Shown one piece after another: positions 53,187 to 62,457 of a DNA stretch of 64,000 nt. Position 1 is the first letter of the stretch. Each line of letters begins with the position of its first letter. This DNA is from Xaviernesmea oryzae (GTDB taxonomy: Bacteria > Pseudomonadota > Alphaproteobacteria > Rhizobiales > Rhizobiaceae), in assembly GCF_900109605.1 (NCBI RefSeq), contig NZ_FOAM01000011.1, positions 124,001 to 188,000 of the forward strand. Direction: 5' to 3'. The notes under the pieces were generated by a model. The model searched no databases. It saw only the letters and a program-made list of their open reading frames with translations, and had not been told where the DNA came from. The translations under genes were made by a program, and so were the position numbers.

Positions 53187-54656
53187 TTGTCGTCCTTCCT
53201 GTCCCGTTTCGCAGACGACGCGCTGATTGCGCTCGACACGTTTTCAGACCGAACCGCCGGCCTGATGCATCCCAGTCTCAGGCTCGGGGTGACCGGTCTT
53301 TCGCGCGCGGGCAAGACCGTTTTCATCTCGTCGCTCGTCCATAATCTTTTGAATGGCGGGCGCCTGCCGGTGTTCGAAGCTGTTCGATCGGGACGTGTCT
53401 CGAAGATCCGCCTGGCACCGCAGCCGGACGATGCCGTGCCACGGTTTCAATATGAGGACCATATCGCCGCGCTGGTGCGCGATCGCATCTGGCCGGATTC
53501 CACCCGGGCGATCTCGCAGATCCGCCTGACGCTGGATTATGAGAGCGCCAGCGGCTGGGGGCGGATGTTTTCGCGCGGCGAGCTGTCGATCGATATCGTC
53601 GATTATCCCGGCGAATGGCTTCTCGATCTGCCGCTCCTGTCGCAGGATTTTCGCGCTTTCAGCGCCCAGACCTGGGAGCGGGCGGAAAAAGGCGTGCGGG
53701 CCGAATTGTCTCGCGACTGGCGGGATCGGGCAAAAGCCGCTGCTCTGTCGGGCCCGGCGGAGGAACTGACAGCCAGGGCCTTGGCTGAAAGCTTCACCAC
53801 CTATCTCCGGGCCTGCCGCAGCGATGAGCGCGCGCTCTCCATTCTGCCGCCCGGCCGCTTCCTCATGCCGGGCGATCTCGAGGGCTCGCCGGCGCTGACC
53901 TTCTCGCCTCTGCCGTTGCCGCCGGAAGGACGGGCGGAGCCGGGCTCGCTCTGGGCGATGATGGAGCGCCGCTATGAGGCCTATAAGACCCATGTGGTCA
54001 AACCCTTCTTCCGCGAGCATTTTGCCCGGATCGACCGGCAGATCGTGTTGATCGATGCCCTGACCGCGATCAATCGCGGGGCGGAAGCGGTTGCCGACCT
54101 GGAAGAGGCGCTGGCCGAGGTTCTGGCCTGCTTCCGGCCGGGGCTGAATTCCTTTCTGTCGTCCTTCCTGACACGGCGGATCGACAAGGTGCTGATCGCC
54201 GCCACCAAGGCGGACCATCTGCATCATGAATCGCACGATCGGTTGGAGCGGATCACCGCGCGGCTGGTGCAGCGCGCGGCCGATCGCATTGGCATGGCTG
54301 GCGCGGGGCTCGAGGTGATGGCGCTGGCCGCCGTGCGGGCAACGCGCGAGGCGACAGTGGAGGAGGGCGGCGCCAAGCTGCCTGTCATCGTCGGCGTTCC
54401 CATGTCAGGGGAAACAATCGACGGTCAGGTTTTCGATGGCAAGCGCCGCACGGCGATCTTTCCAGGCGACCTGCCTGCCAATCCGGATCTGCTGTTTATG
54501 CCCGTTGATGCCGGTCGGCCCGCTGAGCTACCCCTCAATTTCGTGCGCTTTCGCCCGCCCGAGATCGAGGAGACCGGCGGCGGGCTGAAGCTGTCCGTTC
54601 CCCATATCCGCCTCGACCGTGCCATGCAGTTCCTGTTCGGAGATCGTCTCGCATGA
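53187..54656 (+). CDS. YcjX family GTPase
   Basis: 489 residues from TTG 53187 (GGAGAG upstream, matching the usual N-terminus). Walker A is GLSRAGKTVF (about residues 36–45). Also visible are the switch-like IDIVDYPGEWLLDLP and the base-recognition TKADHLHHE. YcjX is a stress-linked GTP-binding protein with unknown target. It overlaps the next gene by four bases (ATGA), so the pair is coupled, as in most proteobacteria. Confidence 0.93.
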   Translation: MSSFLSRFADDALIALDTFSDRTAGLMHPSLRLGVTGLSRAGKTVFISSLVHNLLNGGRLPVFEAVRSGRVSKIRLAPQPDDAVPRFQYEDHIAALVRDRIWPDSTRAISQIRLTLDYESASGWGRMFSRGELSIDIVDYPGEWLLDLPLLSQDFRAFSAQTWERAEKGVRAELSRDWRDRAKAAALSGPAEELTARALAESFTTYLRACRSDERALSILPPGRFLMPGDLEGSPALTFSPLPLPPEGRAEPGSLWAMMERRYEAYKTHVVKPFFREHFARIDRQIVLIDALTAINRGAEAVADLEEALAEVLACFRPGLNSFLSSFLTRRIDKVLIAATKADHLHHESHDRLERITARLVQRAADRIGMAGAGLEVMALAAVRATREATVEEGGAKLPVIVGVPMSGETIDGQVFDGKRRTAIFPGDLPANPDLLFMPVDAGRPAELPLNFVRFRPPEIEETGGGLKLSVPHIRLDRAMQFLFGDRLA

Positions 54657-55711
54657 CAAGCGAACCGCCCCGCCGCCCCGCTGCCTTCTCGCTGGAGCCG
54701 GATGCTTCCAGACCCGAAACGCCGCCCGCCGCCGCCCGCCGCCCCGCCGCCTTCGATGAAGGCGTCCAGCTGACCTTGCCGGCCGAGGACCCATTTGCGG
54801 AGACGACGCTGCCGCTGGAGCCGATCGAGGTGGCAGAGGCGCGCGTGCTGCCGCGCCGCCGCCGCTTTTCTTTCATCGGCCTGGCATCGGGTGCGCTCGG
54901 TGTGCTCGTCTCGCTGGCGCTCGGTCTGTGGATCGACCAGCTGGTGCGTGATCTGTTCGCGCGCTCGGATGCGCTGGGCATGATCGCCATTGCCGCCGTC
55001 GTGCTGTTGGTGATCGGCGTGCTGACGGTTGCCGGACGCGAGCTCGCCGGCATCTTCCGGCTCGCCAATGTCCAGACGTTGAAGGCGGACGCTCTTGCCG
55101 CCGCCACCCAGCCAACCGCCGCGCCGGCGCGCAAGGTGGTGGATGCGCTGACAGGGCTTCTCAAAAGCCGCGCGCAGACGGCCGCCGGCCGGGCGGCGCT
55201 GAAGGCAACCGAGGACGAGATCATCGATGGTCCGCAGCTTCTCGACCTTGCAGAGCGCGAATTGCTGACGGCGCTCGACCGTGATGCGCGGGTGCTGATT
55301 CTTGGCGCAGCCAAGCGTGTGTCGCTTGTGACCGCCGTCAGCCCCCGTGCGCTGGTCGATCTTGGCTATGTCGTTTATGAATCCGCACGGCTGATCCGCG
55401 CGGTCGCTGAACTTTATGGTGCCCGGCCAGGCACGCTCGGCTCTGTCCGCCTGATCCGCGACGTGCTTGCCCACCTCGCCGTCACCGGCTCGATTGCGGC
55501 AGGCGATAGCCTCGTGCAGCAAGTGCTCGGTCACGGGCTTGCGTCACGGCTTTCGGCGCGCCTGGGCGAGGGGGTGATCAACGGGCTGATGACCGCGCGA
55601 ATCGGCATCGCTGCAATGGATGTCTGCCGGCCCATGCCGTTTCGCGCGCTTCGGCGGCCGGGAATCGGCGACTTCCTCGGGGATCTCACGCCCGGCGAGC
55701 GCAAAGTCTGA
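54653..55711 (+). CDS. YcjF/TIGR01620 family membrane protein (DUF697)
   Basis: 352 residues. A Pro/Ala-rich cytoplasmic N-terminus (1–70) precedes two membrane helices (SFIGLASGALGVLVSLALGLW and LGMIAIAAVVLLVIGVLTVAG). A large C-terminal domain with conserved VSPRALVDLGYVVYE, LYGARPGTLGSVRLIRDVL and DVCRPMPF follows. Probable membrane partner of the YcjX GTPase, translated with it. Function unknown. Confidence 0.92.
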   Translation: MTSEPPRRPAAFSLEPDASRPETPPAAARRPAAFDEGVQLTLPAEDPFAETTLPLEPIEVAEARVLPRRRRFSFIGLASGALGVLVSLALGLWIDQLVRDLFARSDALGMIAIAAVVLLVIGVLTVAGRELAGIFRLANVQTLKADALAAATQPTAAPARKVVDALTGLLKSRAQTAAGRAALKATEDEIIDGPQLLDLAERELLTALDRDARVLILGAAKRVSLVTAVSPRALVDLGYVVYESARLIRAVAELYGARPGTLGSVRLIRDVLAHLAVTGSIAAGDSLVQQVLGHGLASRLSARLGEGVINGLMTARIGIAAMDVCRPMPFRALRRPGIGDFLGDLTPGERKV

Positions 55712-55938
55712 AGGCTTTGGCAGCGGCAATCGTGGTGCTGCGCGAGCCCCAATCGGCTTGAGCGACGTCAAAATCCTGAATGTTTTAAGCGGGATAGGGC
55801 TCGGATCTTGTTCTGTCTTCTGCCGGACTAAAGGTTAGGCGGCAGGCTGTGGCGGGCGCTGTCGAAACCAAGCATTAACCATTTAAGTGCCATTGTCTCC
55901 AGCAGATTTCGAGTTTTATCCTTTCCAAGGAAACGCTG

Positions 55939-56493
55939 ATGCTTCCGCGCCTTTCGACCATCGCGCCCGCCCTGGCCGGCCTTGCGGCCCTTGCCGGCCT
56001 TTCCCTTGCTTCGACGGCCGCAGCGGCGCCTTCGGACCGGGCTTTCTTCCAGTCCGTCAATGGCCAGTGGTCCGGCCCGGGCGAGATCGTCGCCGGCAAA
56101 TATAAGGGCACGAAATTCAGCTGCGACCTGACCGGCACGCCGACCGAGGGCAAGGATGCGGGCATCAAGCTCGACGGCTTTTGCCGCGTCGGCGTCTTCA
56201 AGCAGCCGATGTCGGCCACCATCAGCCAGAAGGGCAACAGTTATGGCGGCCGCTTCCTCGATGGCGCCGAGGGCAAGGGGCTGGACATCGTCTCGGGCGT
56301 CGTCACCAAGGATAAGGTCGTCGTCGGCATCAACCGGAAAAAGCTCAATGGTGCGCTGATCGCCCGCCTGCAGGACCCCTCGAGCCTGAACGTCACCATT
56401 TCCGTGAAGGTGGATGATGCGATGATCCCGGTCATCGGCCTCAGCCTCACCCGCCAGGTCGACAATCTCGCCGTCGGTTCGATCAAGCCCTGA
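55939..56493 (+). CDS. Exported conserved hypothetical protein
   Basis: 184 residues with a signal peptide (LSTIAPALAGLAALAGLSLA, cleavage near AAA|APSD). The mature part contains DRAFFQSVNGQWSGPGEIVAG, two cysteines (FSCDL and FCRVG) that could form a disulfide, and a beta-rich remainder. AAGGAAA precedes the ATG. The pattern is familiar from rhizobial exported proteins; no function known. Confidence 0.78.
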   Translation: MLPRLSTIAPALAGLAALAGLSLASTAAAAPSDRAFFQSVNGQWSGPGEIVAGKYKGTKFSCDLTGTPTEGKDAGIKLDGFCRVGVFKQPMSATISQKGNSYGGRFLDGAEGKGLDIVSGVVTKDKVVVGINRKKLNGALIARLQDPSSLNVTISVKVDDAMIPVIGLSLTRQVDNLAVGSIKP

Positions 56494-56558
56494 CAGGGAG
56501 ATCTTCTGTAAGGCCGTATGGCGGTCTCGCCATGCCGACGGCATCCGCTGAACCGTTC

Positions 56559-56595
56559 AAAGCGCGTCAAGGCCGTAAGGTCGCGACGCGCTTTT
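56559..56595. terminator. Bidirectional terminator between exported protein and folK
   Basis: AAAGCGCGTC (56559–56568) pairs with GACGCGCTTT (56585–56594), with a 16-nt loop and T runs on both strands. It lies between convergent genes. Confidence 0.7.
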
Positions 56596-56625
56596 GGCCG
56601 TTTGAAGCGCTTTTGGCTCTCTGTG

Positions 56626-57126
56626 TCAGTGCCACCAGTCGCCACTGTCGGTGATGGGCTCGATGCCAGCCGTCTGCGACAGGCTCGCCCAGTGCGCGAC
56701 GCTGTGGCCGGCAATCATGAGGTCCGGCGCGATATCTTTCAGCGGCAGCAGCACGAAGGCGCGCTCGGTCATGCGCGGATGTGGCAGGCTTAGCGTCTGG
56801 CTGGCGCGCTGCTCCTCTCCACAGGTCAGAAGATCGATATCGACGGTCCGTGGCCCCCATCGCTGAATACGTTCGCGCTTCATCGCACGCTCCACGGACA
56901 GGCAGGCTTCCAGCAAGGCTTCCGGCGTCAGCGTCGTCTGCACGGCAGCACAGGCATTGTTGAACCAGGCCTGGTCGGTCACGCCCCAAGGCGGTGTGCG
57001 ATAAAGCCGCGAGACCGCAACGATGCGACAGCCATCCAGCGCATCGAGACGGCGCAGCGCGTCAGCAAGCTGCGCTTTGACCTCGCCAATGTTGCCGCCG
57101 AGGCCGAGCATAGCCTGCGCGCTCAT
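56626..57126 (-). CDS. folK: 6-hydroxymethyl-7,8-dihydropterin pyrophosphokinase
   Basis: Transfers pyrophosphate from ATP to hydroxymethyldihydropterin in folate synthesis. 166 residues, normal for HPPK. Motifs: GLGGNIG, SRLYRTPPWGVTDQAWFNNAC, RWGPRTVDIDLLTCG and LPHPRMTERAFVLLPL. Its ATG overlaps the folB stop by four bases. Third gene of folP–folB–folK. Confidence 0.96.
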   Translation of the reverse strand: MSAQAMLGLGGNIGEVKAQLADALRRLDALDGCRIVAVSRLYRTPPWGVTDQAWFNNACAAVQTTLTPEALLEACLSVERAMKRERIQRWGPRTVDIDLLTCGEEQRASQTLSLPHPRMTERAFVLLPLKDIAPDLMIAGHSVAHWASLSQTAGIEPITDSGDWWH

Positions 57127-57515
57127 CGCACCAGTTCCACCGTCACCTGCGCATGGTCGAGAATACCGGCAATCGGCACGCTCGGCTTGCGCAAGGTAAT
57201 TCGCGCGCGGCGCACCTGTTGAAAGTCGCTCAGAAGCCTGCGTGCGACATCATGCGCCAGCGTTTCGATCAGATTGCGCCTCGTGCCGGTGACCACCGCC
57301 TCGATGGCTTCGAAGACCAAACCGTAATGCACGGTTCCTTCGATCCGGTCGTCCGTCAGCGCCGTTCCTGCCTCCACCTCCAGTTCACAATCGACGAAGA
57401 AGCGCTGACCGAGACGGGTCTCTTCGGCCAGCACGCCATGACGGGCGAAGAAGGCGCAATTGGCAAGCGTAATCACATAGGTCCTGGGTGTCTCAGGCGT
57501 GGTTGTGTCGGACAT
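57123..57515 (-). CDS. folB: Dihydroneopterin aldolase
   Basis: Converts dihydroneopterin to hydroxymethyldihydropterin and glycolaldehyde. 130 residues from the ATG at 57515. Family pattern: NCAFFARHGVLAEETRLGQRFFVDCELE, the TVHYGLVFEAIEAVV segment, LIETLAHDVARRLL and the C-terminal RKPSVPIAGILDHAQVTVE. Coupled to folK by an ATGA overlap. No strong ribosome site was seen. Confidence 0.95.
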   Translation of the reverse strand: MSDTTTPETPRTYVITLANCAFFARHGVLAEETRLGQRFFVDCELEVEAGTALTDDRIEGTVHYGLVFEAIEAVVTGTRRNLIETLAHDVARRLLSDFQQVRRARITLRKPSVPIAGILDHAQVTVELVR

Positions 57516-57680
57516 GGATGGGGCAGGATCCAAAGAGGGGTCAAAAGTGGAGGCCGGCGTTACGCGCAAGCACAACGTGACAGAGGGGTAGGCGGGACGC
57601 CATGCCGCGTCCAGCCGAAAACGCCGGGGGGATGCTGGTCTTTCAGCCTTCCCGATACCTCTGAAGGCAGAATAGGCCGA

Positions 57681-58547
57681 TCATGCCGGCTGCAGAATGC
57701 CGCGCGCCGCCAGAAGGGCATCCGCGACCTTGAGCGCATCGACATTTGGCGCCACCGCATGCACACGGAAAATCGCCGCGCCGGCCAGGCGCAGGATCGT
57801 GCTGGTCGCGACCGTGGCGGCATCGCGTTCCGCCGCCTCGCGCCCTGTGAGCGTGCCGAGGAAGCGCTTGCGTGACGTGCCGACAAGAAGTGGAAAGCCG
57901 AGCGGGAAAAGTTCGCCGAGACGTGCCATCAGCTCCAGATTGATTGCCGCCGTTTCCTTGGCAAAGCCGAATCCGGGATCGAGCACCAGGGTATCGTCCG
58001 CCAGACCGGCGGCGCGGGCGATGCCAAGCGAATGGTCGAAGAAGGTGCGCTGATCCTCGATCACATCCGCCTGGCGCTGGCGCTCTCGCCCGGTATGCAT
58101 GATGCAGAGCCCCGCGCCGTTGCGCGCTGCCACCTCCGCCAAAGCGGGTTCGCGCCAGAGACCATGCACGTCATTGACCAGGTGTGCGCCGGCAGCCAGT
58201 GCGCGCGCGGCCGTCTCCGCCCGGTAGGTGTCGACGGAGAGGATCGCATCCGTCTCCGCCGCCAGTCTGGCGATCACCGGCAGGATGCGCGCCTGCTCGT
58301 CCTCGGCCGTCACGGGCGCGGCGCCGGGCCGCGTGGATTCGCCGCCAATGTCGAGAATCGCTGCGCCGGCAGCGTGGCAGGCCTTGGCATGGGCAACGGC
58401 CGCTGCCGGATCGAGATGCGCTCCGCCATCGGAGAAGCTGTCCGGCGTGACATTGACGATGGCCATGATCTGCGCGCGCGGGCCGAGCGTGAGTGATCTT
58501 CCATGGGCAAGACGCCAGACAAACGGCGCGAAGGGATCAATCGTCAT
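57681..58547 (-). CDS. folP: Dihydropteroate synthase
   Basis: Joins p-aminobenzoate to hydroxymethyldihydropterin pyrophosphate; the sulfonamide target. 288 residues from the ATG at 58547 (CAGGACG upstream); the frame continues to 59138 antisense to the next gene and is not used. Motifs: AIVNVTPDSFSDGG, LDIGGESTRPGAAP, LSVDTYRAETA, LVNDVHG, LVLDPGFGFAKE and LVGTSRKRFLG. The first gene of the folate cluster, divergent from the DUF922 gene. Confidence 0.96.
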   Translation of the reverse strand: MTIDPFAPFVWRLAHGRSLTLGPRAQIMAIVNVTPDSFSDGGAHLDPAAAVAHAKACHAAGAAILDIGGESTRPGAAPVTAEDEQARILPVIARLAAETDAILSVDTYRAETAARALAAGAHLVNDVHGLWREPALAEVAARNGAGLCIMHTGRERQRQADVIEDQRTFFDHSLGIARAAGLADDTLVLDPGFGFAKETAAINLELMARLGELFPLGFPLLVGTSRKRFLGTLTGREAAERDAATVATSTILRLAGAAIFRVHAVAPNVDALKVADALLAARGILQPA

Positions 58548-58712
58548 GGCGCGTCCTGCCTTTTCTCGGGTTTTCGGGTGGAAGGGATCCACGTGCGCCG
58601 CTTGGCCCGGCGCTGCTTGGCCATGCCGCATCCGCACGGCGTGCTTTCTTCTTGCATGCGGGCAGGCTATGCCCGAAGCTCGCCGTTCATTCAATTGCCC
58701 GGACCATCGCTC

Positions 58713-59378
58713 ATGTTTTTCGTTTCGTCCCGCGCCCGTCTTGGCCGCTCTGTTTCGCGTCTTGCCGGTGGCGCACTGGCGGCCATGCTGATCGCCCTGC
58801 CGGGCGCATCGCTTCGCGCGGAAACGCAGATGGTCAAGACCATTACCTATTTTCCGATCCGTGGCACGACGGCGGAAGATCTGGACAAGGCGCTTTCCGC
58901 CCATGGGCCGCTGATGACGGCCACGGGGGCCCGCCATCCCGGCGCGACGCGGATCAAGTTCGGCGGCTCGGTCAGCTATGTTCGCCAGGGTGAGCGCTGC
59001 CTCGTCGGAACCGCGAAAGTCACGCTGTCGACCAAGCTGATCCTGCCGCGCTGGACGCAGCGCCACCGTGCTGACCGGGATATGGGCCTGGTCTGGGACA
59101 CGCTCTCTTCGGATATCAAGCGCCATGAAGAGCGTCACGCCGAAATCGCCCGCAACTATGCCCGCGATCTTGAAAAGGCGCTGCTCGCTTTACCCGCAAA
59201 GGCGGATTGCGAGACCCTGCAGGCCGATGCGTCGCGCGTGACGGCGGAGATGGTGGCCGCGCATGACAAGGCCCAGATTGCCTTCGACCGGCGCGAGGCG
59301 ATCAATTTCGACCGGCGAATGGTCCGCCTGCTGCAATACAGGCTGGAACGGCTGCGCGACGCCGAGCGCGGGAAATAA
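58713..59378 (+). CDS. DUF922 predicted secreted Zn-protease
   Basis: 221 residues from the ATG at 58713, which starts a signal peptide (RSVSRLAGGALAAMLIALPG, cleavage near LRA|ET). DUF922 core: TITYFPIRGTTAEDLDKAL, the LPRWTQRH segment and the HExxH-type motif HEERHAEIARNYARDLE. The metal motif suggests a periplasmic peptidase, but activity in this family is not established. Divergent from folP. Confidence 0.88.
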   Translation: MFFVSSRARLGRSVSRLAGGALAAMLIALPGASLRAETQMVKTITYFPIRGTTAEDLDKALSAHGPLMTATGARHPGATRIKFGGSVSYVRQGERCLVGTAKVTLSTKLILPRWTQRHRADRDMGLVWDTLSSDIKRHEERHAEIARNYARDLEKALLALPAKADCETLQADASRVTAEMVAAHDKAQIAFDRREAINFDRRMVRLLQYRLERLRDAERGK

Positions 59379-60070
59379 CGGGCTAACGCATAATCCGCTT
59401 CGCCTGCACTGCCTGATGACGAGTGGTCATGCCGGGCGGCCGCTTGATCGCGGCGCGGGCAGGCGGGCCTCCATTTCTGCTGAGGGGAAGGGCGCGTTAT
59501 CCTGTTTCAAGATGCGCGTCAGCGATCGCAGCGCTTGTCTCCAAGCCTCCCGTCATCGCCAAAGCTGCGCTTGCCGATCATGAGGGAACGATAAGCGCCC
59601 GGGCGACCATACCAGCACGAACACGCACCGCGTGCATGCGCGTCAAACCTCGGTCTGTCGCCGGAACGGCAAGTCTTGCCTCATCGCGCTCCACCAGATT
59701 TCTAACCATGCACTTAAGAAGCTGCTGGATCACCCCAGCAAATCACCAGTGACTTCTCGCGATAGAAGAAACGATTGCTTTACAGTATTGTTGGATCATG
59801 AACACAGCGGAGAGACAAAGACGTTCCCGCTGAGCTTGGCTCCATGGTGGTTCGCGCACATGATGAGCATGTGGCCGCGTGGCATTACTTGAGATCACTG
59901 GCGCAACGTTCGGGGGAACGGGCGCCGCCTAGGGTGATCGAGCAACGGCCTGTTCGGCGCTGCCGAAAGCTTGTTCCAGATGTTTCCAGTGCCGGGAGAG
60001 GAGCTGTTGCAACTCTCCATGGCGAAGACGCGACCGCGCGGGTGTTCTCGCGGGCAGGGCGCGGCTGACT

Positions 60071-60179
60071 TCAGGTTCTCCTGGCGTATCTTCAAGCGTG
60101 TGGATGGTCCCTCCCTCATCCGCATCGCGATGCGCCCTCCTCGCCCCGCCCGTCGGCAACGACTGGCGGGGCTTTTTTT
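60071..60179 (+). ncRNA. Candidate small RNA with exposed anti-Shine-Dalgarno motifs
   Basis: The 5' end is a guess; no promoter was identified. From 5' to 3': a short CAGG–CCTG hairpin (60072–60084); a stem TGTGGATG/CATCCGCA (60099–60106 with 60117–60124, one G·U) whose 10-nt loop contains CCCTCCC; the palindrome CGCATCGCGATGCG (60121–60134); an unpaired CCCTCCTC (60135–60142); and an intrinsic terminator. This resembles rhizobial small RNAs of the alpha-r14/'cuckoo' type, which carry CCUCCUCCC motifs. No coding gene explains the terminator. Confidence 0.45.
60143..60179 (+). terminator. Strong intrinsic terminator
   Basis: GCCCCGCC (60143–60150) pairs with GGCGGGGC (60165–60172), with an inner GTC/GAC pairing, followed by seven Ts. 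It ends a transcript with no recognisable gene, 137 bp before the transglutaminase-like gene. Confidence 0.9.
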
Positions 60180-60315
60180 GTCCGCGCGTCAGCGCGGCAT
60201 AGGCTGAGCAGCTTGCGCGCGCATCAGGATCTTGTCATATTCATATATGACGATCGAGTGGATCGCTCCCCATCAACGAGGCAATGAATCGCGCGGCCGC
60301 GCATTCGGAGGCTGA

Positions 60316-62223
60316 ATGATTACGATGATGTGGCCGCATCTGCGCCGCCTGATCCTGCCCATCCTTTCGACCGTCATCCTGCTGGCCACGCATCAGCCGA
60401 TGCATGCCGACGATGATGATAACGATAGTTCCGATGACGATCGTCTTCGGCATGTGCTCTTGGAGTACAAGGTCAATGCCGACCTGACGATGGAAAGCTG
60501 GAGCACGATCGACTCGATGCCGATTCGCAGCGGGCACCGCGCGGAAAATACGCGCCGCTGGCAAACCTATTCGCCTGCGACGGAAATGCTCGAGGTAGCC
60601 GAAGCCTGGGTGACCAGCCCCGATGGGGTTCGCCACACCGTTCCATCAGAGGATATTTTCACCCGTTCCGCGCCGCAGCCGTCCAATATGCCGGGTTTCA
60701 ATGCGGATCAGAAGATCACCGTTGTGTTTCCCCAGGTAGGACCGGGATCGAAGGTTCATGTGAAGTGGCATCGGCTGCGCAAAACGCCGCAGCTTTTCGG
60801 GGTGAATATTCTGGAGACAGCGCGCTACGATCAAAAGGTCGAGGATACGACGATTATCCTTGATGTGCCGTCGACGATCGATCTGCAATGGTATGCCGAT
60901 CCGGGCGTGGAGACCGAGGAGCATATAGCCGATAACAGACGCATTATCCGCGCCCATATGACCAACATTCCGAAGCTGCGTCTAACCTATCCCACGGTGT
61001 CGGAGGACCAGTTTCGTCCGCGCTTCATGGCAACGACGCTGAAGCGGCTGGAAGACGAGGGCGATCGGATCCTGGCGCAAGTGCAGGACGATCTCGATCC
61101 AGCCACGGCAGACCGCATCGCGAAATTAGCCAGATCCATTGTCGGAGACAGGCAGGGCCTTGAAGCGGCAGCTGCGATCCACGACTGGATCCGTCAGAAC
61201 ATTGCTTACACGGCGGTCTATCTCAACCCGAATGACGGATGGGTCGAGCATCCCATCGGCAAGATTCTGGACAACGGGTTTGGTGACTGCAAGGACCAGA
61301 CCGCGCTGATGCGCGCGCTTCTGGGCGCCGTCGGCATCCGTGCCGAGCGCGCTGTCGTTCAGTGGGGCACGCTCTACGATCCGCTGCCGCTGCCGGTTGC
61401 GTGGCAGTTCAATCACGCCATGGTTTATCTTCCCGATTTCAACCTGTTCGACAATCCCACGGACAAGCGCGCGCCCTTTGCCGCGCTGGACGAACAGCTC
61501 ATCAACAAACAGGCCCTGATCGTCAGCAGGCCCAGCCGTGTGATCAGGCTGCCGGATGCCAGCCCCGATCTGTTTCGGATTTCCAACCGCTCCGAACTGG
61601 TGCTCGGTCCGGACGGCACCGTGACCGGTCAGGCGATGGTGCATGTGTCGCCTTGGCTGGTCGCGCAATATCAGCAAGATATCGATTCCAACGGTCCTGC
61701 CGCGCTTTTGACCCGTAAGCTTGCGATCAATGGCCAGGATGGTCAGGGGCGCTTGTCGGTCATCCAGCCCAAAACATGGCGAGACGATCTGCTGCTGAAG
61801 GCCAACTGGATGTCTGCGCAGGTAGTCGACCTCGTGCAGAAGACGATCGTGCTGCCGCTGCAGACAGGTTTCGACACCGAGCCTCTCGTCAGCAATGCGC
61901 CTCTCCTGCACGACGACGTCACCGTCGCGCCATTTCGGCTGATGACGGGAACGCTGGATTGGAGCGTTGCGATCAAGCTGCCTCTAAGGCTGAAAGTGCA
62001 GTCCGTTCCGCCTCCCGTCCATATCGATACGGAGGCGGGGCTGTTCGACTCCCGCGTCGAGGAGAAGGATGGCACGCTGCTGATCACCCGTCGCCTGATC
62101 AACCGGCGGCTCGTCACCAAGCCAGACGATTATCTCGTGCTGAAGACCCTGCTGCGCGCCGTGGTCCGGGCAGGCCGCAGCTATGCCATTCTGACGCGGG
62201 AGACCGAGCCGCAGCACGGTTGA
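60316..62223 (+). CDS. DUF3857/transglutaminase-like exported protein
   Basis: 635 residues. GGAGG precedes the ATG by five bases. Signal peptide (HLRRLILPILSTVILLAT, cleavage near MHA|DDD), then an extremely acidic mature start (DDDDNDSSDDD). A DUF3857 beta domain (about 55–250) and a transglutaminase-like core follow, with Cys325 (GFGDCKDQT), His367 (FNHAMVYLP) and Asp379 (LFDNP) as a likely catalytic triad; the C-terminal part is beta-rich. Periplasmic peptidase or amidase-like activity is inferred; the substrate is unknown. Confidence 0.87.
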   Translation: MITMMWPHLRRLILPILSTVILLATHQPMHADDDDNDSSDDDRLRHVLLEYKVNADLTMESWSTIDSMPIRSGHRAENTRRWQTYSPATEMLEVAEAWVTSPDGVRHTVPSEDIFTRSAPQPSNMPGFNADQKITVVFPQVGPGSKVHVKWHRLRKTPQLFGVNILETARYDQKVEDTTIILDVPSTIDLQWYADPGVETEEHIADNRRIIRAHMTNIPKLRLTYPTVSEDQFRPRFMATTLKRLEDEGDRILAQVQDDLDPATADRIAKLARSIVGDRQGLEAAAAIHDWIRQNIAYTAVYLNPNDGWVEHPIGKILDNGFGDCKDQTALMRALLGAVGIRAERAVVQWGTLYDPLPLPVAWQFNHAMVYLPDFNLFDNPTDKRAPFAALDEQLINKQALIVSRPSRVIRLPDASPDLFRISNRSELVLGPDGTVTGQAMVHVSPWLVAQYQQDIDSNGPAALLTRKLAINGQDGQGRLSVIQPKTWRDDLLLKANWMSAQVVDLVQKTIVLPLQTGFDTEPLVSNAPLLHDDVTVAPFRLMTGTLDWSVAIKLPLRLKVQSVPPPVHIDTEAGLFDSRVEEKDGTLLITRRLINRRLVTKPDDYLVLKTLLRAVVRAGRSYAILTRETEPQHG

Positions 62224-62457
62224 GAGCTTGCAGTCCAGCCGGCTGGCTATGGGCCTCGCTGTCACGGGTCACGCGTGCGATTGCGCCGGTTTCGATGCCA
62301 TGGACCGAAGGGGAATGCCGGTTTCCTTGGAAATCCGATGGAGAAACAACAAGTCTGGAGCATCGGCCGCTTACGATCTTTGGTCTGATGCTCCATGTGC
62401 ATGAGCATCGTGCGTCTTTATCAAACGCACGATGCTGCCGGTGCGTGATCATCCCGA

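Larger units (their letters stand above)
59379..60315. other. Long intergenic region with candidate small RNA
   Basis: 937 bases. No frame has convincing composition and ribosome site together. An AT-richer stretch lies at about 59690–59830. The right end holds a small-RNA candidate with a strong terminator (annotated separately). Confidence 0.55.

Noticed and set aside
57681-59138. Long N-terminal extension of the folP frame to 59138
   Set aside because: The extension is antisense to the DUF922 gene and lacks protein-like character; the ATG at 58547 gives the standard dihydropteroate synthase length.
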